64,000 nucleotides of DNA from Diphasiastrum complanatum. Taxonomy: Eukaryota; Streptophyta; Lycopodiopsida; Lycopodiales; Lycopodiaceae. Each line of letters opens with the position of its first letter. Positions within the stretch are counted from its first letter, which is position 1. This document shows positions 51,601-60,300 of this stretch, piece by piece. The position numbers and the translations under genes were made by a program. The notes below the pieces were generated by a model that searched no databases, had not been told where the DNA came from, and saw only the letters and a list, made by a program, of their open reading frames with translations. The stretch covers positions 40,099,791-40,163,790 of the forward strand of contig CM055109.1 in assembly GCA_029204225.1 (NCBI GenBank), in the 5' to 3' direction.

Positions 51601-54600
51601 ACCCATCCTTCTTTTTTACTAGAATGATCGGAGAGGCAAAGGGGGAGCAGCTAGGTCTTACTTGCACCTTGGCAAGATAGTCCTCAATCATGCTTTTGAC
51701 CTCTTCCTCCTCTTTCAGACTCATTCTATAAGGTGGTCTATTAACAGGAGATGATCTAGGAATTAACTCAATTCTATGCTCCACATTTCTCTTAGGGGGT
51801 AAAATAGATGGAAGTTCATTCGTGAACACATCTAGAAACTCCTCCCTAATTTGGTGATTTAGGTTCTTACTAGGGTTAGTTTTTTTTTGACATACATCAG
51901 ACTCATTAGTAGAAATAGACATATCATACAAGAAACAAACATACATGCACTTACACTGAACCTTACGCAGCTACGTCGCCGTGATCAAAGGTCCTGGAGG
52001 CATATCAAGCTCTCCACGTAGGGAGTGAATCCTACCATCGTGCTGGAACTCATACACATGAGTATCCCAAGCGATGTAGGGTTTCTTAGCCACATGCCAA
52101 CAAATTCCAAGCACCACATCAAAGCAAGCCAAACGGGTAATCTCAAAATCTAACTCCTCAGTATAGCTCTGAATGGTTAGAGGCGTACCCACAACCCTGG
52201 CATCCCACACTTCCACACCCTTTCCATCAGCCATTTCGACTGTGTACTGGTACAGGGATGGTTGTGTGCTCACTCTCAACCGTTTAATCAAAGTGGAGTT
52301 AATGACGTTATGTGAGGACCCAGTGTCAAATAGAATCAAAACATCTCTGCCACATAGCTGTCCACGCATAACAATCAATGAAGTCCAAGGAAACTGATAC
52401 CCGTGTTGTGTCGCTCTTGACAACTGTGGCAAAGGAACCGAGTCCACCTTCTGAATCACCGACACGTTCATCAACCGTGGAACATTAGGAGGTTCTTCTT
52501 GTCTCAATTCCTCAATTTTCATAGGATCTGCCTCCTCAACTTGCAAATTGTAGGTGGTCTGTGAGGGATTGCGAGGACACTCCTTCCACCTATGCCACCC
52601 AAGACAGCCAAAGCAAAGGTTCTCTTTCCTTGCCCGCTCCAAGTCCTGCGGCGATAGCGTAGAAAAGCGCTGCCCCCCTTGGGCATTGGACGTCCCATAC
52701 CGCCCTTTGCCTTTTGAGGCGCCCGCACCTTTACTCTTTTTTGCACTCTGAATTTGCTCTTGCGAGGGTTGACCCTTCCATTTTTTGAACTTTCTTTTCC
52801 CCCAAGGCTGAAACCCTCCTGAAGTAGGTGTCTCAGACTCCTTGGCCTTTTTTCCATCCTCATAGTATAGGGCCATCTGCAAAGCCCTGTGAGGCTTAGA
52901 GCCTGCTCCTTCCTTACAAAAGGCCGAAGGCTTTTACGCAAGCCCTCCACAAATTGAAACACTTGTAAAAACATCGGCACCTCCTCAAGTATCCGCATCA
53001 ATGCCTCCCTATATTTGTCCGCATATTCTTGTACGGATGCATTGCCTTGTTTGAGGCTTGACCAAGCTTGCATCGCCTGATTCTTTTCATCTAATGGCAC
53101 CCAATTCTCAACGAACATGCGGTTCGCTGTGGCTTTTGCAATCTTCTATTCATCATCATCAATACCACACATCTGAAAAGCCTTTTCCCACTTTTGAATC
53201 CAATTCTCGACTGCATTGGTGTTGCGTACTGCAACTGCGCGGCATGTAAGTGGGATCAAATGTGTACGTGGGTGCTCGGGTAAGCATGGGTCGTGTAGAT
53301 GGGTGAGTGGGTGGGAGGTGGCCGATATCGAAGGAGAGAAATGAGTGATCAGAAAGGGTGGTGGGGAAGATGTGGAAGTCAGAAACTGTGGGTACAAAGG
53401 ATGGTGACCCCATGAGATAGTCAACGACACTATATCCTCCATTGTGAGGGTGGCATGTGTAACTGTCTGAATGTGGCCAGCACGGTAAGCCATTATAAAT
53501 GGCTAGCTCATGTGCCTCTCCAAACTGCAATAAGTGCTCACCATATGAAGTAGTAGGTTCAAAACTATCCGCGGAGGTCCTGGTGACTCCAAGCATATCA
53601 CTGTCCAAGGCACGAACACGTAGCTGATCAGTGGTGTCGAAGAACTCTGTCTGTCGTGAAGATGTCCGGGCATTAAAATCCCCTGTGAGGAGAATATGCC
53701 CCCACTCTGAAAATCTGATAATATCTGGTGAGAGGTCCTGATATGGAGATCCAATACCCTCAGCAAAAGACGAGGACTCTGGTGGAAAGTAACATGCTAC
53801 ACTAAAAAGATCTCTATCCAAGCCAATATCCTGACCCACGATGCGAGTCCATATGTAGCGGGCCCTCTCGTCATGTCGGATGAAGTCAATACTCGAGTGA
53901 AGAGCCTCCCTGTACAAGCAGGCGACCCCACCTGAACCACGTCCACTAGCAAATCTAGTCTCTCGTCGGAATACTGAATCCCATCTGTATCCAGGAAAGG
54001 AAGGAAGTCCTCGCTTTGGGCTCTCGTGTGTCTCCATGAAGAATAATATATCCCTGCCTGTAATGAGATCAACAAGGTCGCCTGCCGTAGAAGATGAGTG
54101 TATGCTAGCACAGTTCCACACTCCAATCCGAAGGGGGTGTGGCCCCGAGGTGCTCCCACCACCGGGCACCCCAAATCCCTAGCACTGGGATCTACTAGGT
54201 GCACTATCAAGAAAGCGCACTCGTCCATCTCGGTAAATGACTCGTCTGCCAGACTCACGGGCTGCTTGAAAGGCCTTACGCCTCTCCTCTACCTGGATAT
54301 ATGTGAGGTCGTCATCCATATAGATAGTGGTGCCACGAAGCTTAGCTCTGTCTCGGCGACTCTCTAGAGAGGTGAAACGGATAATGAGTGTAGCGGCATC
54401 TCTGGAGGTCCTCCAAGCTGTATCTAGCCCATCTGTCATATGTCCTAGGGTGGTCTCAAGAAATCTTGTGGCCTCGGCAGTGGCATCCTGTGTGTCTGGT
54501 ATCCCACGAACCCTGATGTTGTGGGCCTTTTGCTCCCTCGACCTCTCTTCCGAAATGGTGGCGGAGATGACGGAAGAGATGGGGGCGCTAGGTTTGGTGC

Positions 54601-55441
54601 CATTCTGCAAGACTGCTGCCCATGAATCTTTATGCTGCTCTATTTTATTCTCAAGCTCCTTTATCTTGGTGGTGGTTGATTCCGATGCCGCAACCTGCTT
54701 AGTGTTAATCACCTGCTCTAATGAAGCGACTTTGGACTGCAACACATTTTTTTCTTTGAGTAAGAAGACCACTATTCCTTTCAGTTGTGATAGTTCATGT
54801 TTCAAAAGCTGGAAATCGGCTTTCATTTGGTCAGCTTCCCAGGAAGAGAATAGTTCCGTTGATTTGGAGGGAGTGTATGGGATGGGTACCGTATATGGGG
54901 GAGCTGTGGGTTCTTGAGGAATAGGGATAGGAAGAAGGCCTGTAGGAGTGGTCAGAGCAATAGGGTGGGAGATTGATGGAGATGAGGAAGATGCAGAAGA
55001 AGAAGAAGATGAAAGAGAGGGAGGAACCACAAAGGGAGGAACCACAGAGGATAAAGAAGAGAGTGAGAGTGGGGAAGAAGAAGAGGAGGAAGAAGAAGGT
55101 GCCACACCATCTGTAGGCAGCGATGGCAGGTCTGAGGACAGCGAGGGGGCAGCGATGGGGGAGGTATTAGTGTCTACAAAAGGGGGGGGGGGGGGGGGGG
55201 GGGGGTGTTTCCAGCAGCGATGGAGGAACTGTTGTTTCCATCGAGGGAGGGGATGTTTTCAGCGAGGGAGGGGGAGGAGACAGGAGCGATTTCAGCGAGG
55301 GCGGGGGAGGAGTCAGTCGCGATTTCAGCGAGGGAGGGGGAGGAGACAATAGCGAGGGGGGAGCGGGTGGTCCGACGTGGGGGGAGTGAGGAGATGGCGC
55401 GAGAGACAGGAGGAGCAGATCCAGATCCGCGTGGAGCCATC

Positions 55442-55529
<88 letters not shown>

Positions 55530-55897
55530 ACGAGAGAGAGTTTTCTAGTCAAAATTACAAATTGTTTGCTCTTTCATGCCTGATTCTGTGGCATCTCAGT
55601 TATGGGAGGCATGGGCAGTGGTTAGGTTTGTTGCAAAAAAAATTTGGTACCTTTTTCGTTTTTTTTAACAGGAGGGGGCAGGTATGTGCCAGACATTCTC
55701 TGATAATAAATTCCGGGGGGTTGGGGGAGGAAAATTATTTTTATTTCATTTCGGGGATGTGGGACCGTGAGGGGAGGGGCCTGTAACTTTTTTTTTTCAT
55801 TTGAAAAAAAAAAAATTGAAAAATGGCAGACTCGTCCGGACTTGGACACACCCCTGGCACGTCCGGACGCACGTCCGCGTCCACCATCCGCTTCCTT

Positions 55898-55950
<53 letters not shown>

Positions 55951-57309
55951 AGAAGAAAAAGAAGATTCATTAACGTCTATTCCATGCTCTAAGGCATATA
56001 AGACAAAAAAAATACATCAGAAAGATGGAACAAGGACGGATCAAAGCCATCAAACAAACTAACTAGATCAACTCGCTAACTAAGAAGAGATTTATGGCCA
56101 GGAATATATGGTAAGAAGACCATCTACAAGTTCAACTGGGCATCTCTTCATTTATCTAACTTTGATTCCCTCTCAGAATTCAAACTCTCAATGATTACAG
56201 TTTTGTTCTTGCACCTGGATGAAAGTGAGATCTTTGTCCAAGTAGATTTTGGTGTTGTGCAACTTCGATCTCTGCTCTAAGACTTTATGACAATGAGGCG
56301 TTGAAGCGAAGCATATAATAAGGGTATCTGGATCTTTCTTAGGTCGCCAAGCAATTTCCATAACTTTGGAGTTTTATTGAAGGTTATCCTCCTAGAAAAT
56401 CTTAGCCTCTCCAATAATGTTTTGGGAATTTGGAACACCTCGAACGCGAACGTTAAGAGCTTTCTATTCTCGAAAGTGGCTGAGATAAAGGAAGATGATG
56501 GAAGAATAGCAGGAGATGAACCTTTGAGTACATCTGCCCATGATCAGACAACCGTGTAATGTTGTTCCACTTGTGCTTCAAGTTGATGGATCTTAGTTGA
56601 GGTAGATTGAGAAGACTCTTGGATTTTGACAGCCGCAACCTCGATTTTGATAGCCACAACTTCTTTCTTGAGTTCTTCAAAGGACATCTAGCTTCTGAAG
56701 GTGCATTTGCACGGCTAAAATCGTAGATTCTTGAGAAAAAAAAATTTCTCGATGGTTGTTAAGGTACTGAAATATTCTTTCTTGATCTGCACGAAGAACG
56801 GAGATCGTGAAGGATGGGAGAAAAAGTGCTTCTGGACTATTCGAATTCGGATTATTTGGAGTCAAGGGTAGAGCTAAAGTAAGTTCATTATTACCAAGAA
56901 TAAGATTTGATGGAGAGATAGGAACTACAACAGGGATAGTAAGAGTAGGTATTGAAGGAGTAGAATTAGATAGATGGCTGGAGGCTGACGAGCAACTCGG
57001 TAATAGCTGACTGTGAACGGACCGGACGTCTCGGTCTGGAAGGCGGTCACTGAGTCTTCACAGCCTTTTGTCATGTCGGGATATCAAGCTCATCCTCTGA
57101 AACCTCCTCTCTATCCCTCTTCTGTAAGAAATGTGTGATGAGTCTGCTGACTATAAACATCATCTGCCTCCGAAGGTAAAAGAGATGCTCGTAACGTAAA
57201 CATCTCTCTCAATAGGAGTCCCACACATCTAGAGTCTGCATATGCCAAGAAAGAGCTAAGGGAGAGAGGAGTGTAGAGACAATAATAACGGCCTCGGATC
57301 TCATAATAA

Positions 57310-57355
<46 letters not shown>

Positions 57356-60300
57356 CGATGGGTAGCCAGATCCTTTCTTGAAGCTATTCCAACTTGCAAA
57401 GAGAAGAGAATGGCATATTGTAGTCCCTTCAAGGAAGATCCTGCAACCTGCAACCTGCAAAGAAAAACACAACAAGATATTCGAAGATCCAAACAACCTG
57501 AAAAGATTCCAAAAAGCAAGAAACAATTCCCAATTGCTAAGCAAAGTGGGGTTTGGTTAGATCATTCATAGTAACATCTGTCTCGATCTTAAACTTGGAC
57601 TAGTCAAGTACAAGGGCACTTCACGTATGAGAAAACATGCCAGCGGCCGCATGGACTTTCCCATGGTTATTTATGAAATAGAGAATGACCATGCATCTAT
57701 GAAATGCAATAGCAAAAACAGATACTCTCTTAATAATCAGCCCAAGTTTGAGCTCTTCTATCCTTTGGTGTACATGTACCAGCATGTTTCTCGAGCTTGA
57801 TTTTTGCTCAGAGAACGGGACAGACCATGTTATGGGGAGAAGTGTGCCAAATGAGTGATGCATAAAGAATGTAGCTAGTATATGCAAGATTCCACGTAAG
57901 GTAAACCATGAGTCACATAAAATGTACAAACAGAAGAAGAATCGAGTCATTGCTGAATGGAGGGGTAGTTCCTGATGCTCCAATTCATTGAAATTCGAAC
58001 CACAATTCTAATTCAAATTGGACTTAGGGTTTAGGCCGATACATAGAAAATCAGTTACCTATATCATTCAAAGTCACATTCTATCTCTTTCTAGATGACT
58101 CAAATTGACTTAGAAGGTGAATGTAAACTATAGAGTGCTTGTAAATTATAACGTGCCTGATCTATATACAATGAACTTTCTTATAGATTAGAATATTATG
58201 ATTTTTTGAACACCCTGAATCTGATCTCTAGTTCTTTTGAGATGGGCCCAATTTTGAACCACCTGAAAAGCCGATTCAGCAAAGGTGGGAAACTATGCTG
58301 CCAACACAACTAATATGCATCTTTTCACCTTGAATTACTAATGTGCACTTATGTCTGCCCCGAAAAGGGCTCTGATACCAAGGAACAAGGGTGGGTAGCT
58401 AGAAAGAGACCAAGAGATGGACATTGATGATTTTTTCTGGAGGAATAGAAAAAGCTCAAATCAGCACCAGTGAAGAAGGTGTTATTCATGATAATTTGCA
58501 AGGAGCAACTTGGAGCTGCCAAAATCCCAAAGTAGTAGAGTGTGGCATATGAGGATCACATCCTTTGAGCATTCACTCTAAAAGTTTAGATGGACGATCT
58601 GAGATAGAAATACAATTTCTTTTCAAAGAGACTCACATAGTTGCCTTACAAAAGCAATACTAAAACTTTTGAGGGTATAATTGTTCATTGATACCAGCGT
58701 ACACATCTATTAGTCGAGGACGTCGTAGAATGTTTCATCAAGACAAGCAAAAGGATAAAGTGGACAGAAATGAAGACAAAATCCAACTGCTTTTTGGCAA
58801 AATATCTGCATGGCTTACTTCCCTCAACATAGCAGGTTTGGGTTCATGGGGGGCCATAGATATTCCAACATGAATTGCTAAAATTCTTGCAAATAGGTTT
58901 TTGGAACTGCGACGAGATGTAGTGATTTTTAACGCCTAAAGTGTTGAGGCTGCATTATTCATCAACATGGTGTCTTTCCTTTAAGACCGATGAAAGTGCA
59001 GAGAGTACTGTTACATATTTTACCACGCAAGAAATGCATATGCCACTAAGGTACAAAATCGAAAACCTTCAACATTGTCTCATACCTCACATGGAATCTA
59101 ATCAAATCCGAATGTTGGGCATTGCTTTCTCAAGAAATGTTTAGAGGTTAATATCTATGCAAATCTGTCACAATTCCACCATAGAAACTACAGCATACGT
59201 GACTGATTCCTCCCCTACCTTGAGCCCTTTTGAAAAGTATAATGCCTTTATTGCACTAATCCTGTTTCATAGTTCACCTTCTCCAGGACACATTTGTACA
59301 TACAGGCCTGGATGTATGGTCTGTCTATTCAGATCAAACATTTTACCTATGTATTAAGTGCAGATTTACAAGTGCATAAGAGAATATAAGTGGTAAGGAG
59401 CAATCTGGAAAGCATGTTGATTGCACTTAACTGCATTCAACCTGTTCAGTGTGCCATCTATCTGCATGAGATGAGCCTGCAACAAGTCCAAGGTCTATCA
59501 GTGCAACTAGACCTTTATAAATATCAGGACAAGATAGTTCTTGTTGAAAAAGAGCCTTGCAGCATCTTAAGCTAAATAGTAGAAGTGAATTTTCAATCAG
59601 AATTTACTAAAATACATATGTGATGCTTTGATGGAAGAAGCAACACCCTTAATAATAAGAATATCTGTTTGAGTGCCTTAATGCCAAGAAGCAATCAAAG
59701 TAAAAAATAAAATAAAAATTGCAAGCTTAAAAAAATATTTTGCAAGCTTGCCTCCAACAACATTTCAAGTTCTTCAACGTCATTCTCAGCTCCATATGTG
59801 TACATTGTGGCTGTTCTCCCTTTGCTTAGTTCTGTGATTCGTGAACCAATGGTTGGAGATCTTGGAAACTCTGAACCACGATCAGGAGATACTGGCAAGA
59901 CGAGCTTTCGTGTTAAGTAAAGCTCAGCCATATCTTCGTCATCATCCAAGAGCTGTTCAAGCTCATCTCTCACCTGCAATCAAGTAAGATAAATCCACAT
60001 ACATGTGTGTTACGAGAAGTACATCTGACAAACTGTATCGGCGGCCAAAATATTTTGTGCAGACATAAGTTCCTAGTTTGATAAAATAGATAAATAAGGA
60101 TAGAAAACAATGAAGAATCTTAAGTAGCAACCACTAACAAACAATACGGGATGTAGGAATTCCATAAGTAGGACAATGAGGCTCCTTGAAAATAACTACT
60201 GATGATTTTAAATACACCCCCTCGCTAGTTCTATTTCCAATTGAGCAACACCTCCAAGTTTCCAATTCATAAATTATTCGATCTAGAAGTAAAGAGTGCT

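Larger units (their letters stand above)
34092..59751 (-). other. MRS2 intron interval, 25.7 kb
   Basis: It is bounded by the exon ending INIQ (34047-34091) and the exon ending MLLE (59752-59973). It should hold one further exon of about 50 nt that I could not find. It contains LINE, LTR, hAT and gypsy sequence described separately. Because of the missing exon it may be two introns. Confidence 0.75.

Noticed and set aside
54327-54917. 196-codon plus-strand open frame
   Set aside because: It is antisense to the LINE ORF1 coiled-coil and RNA-binding region.
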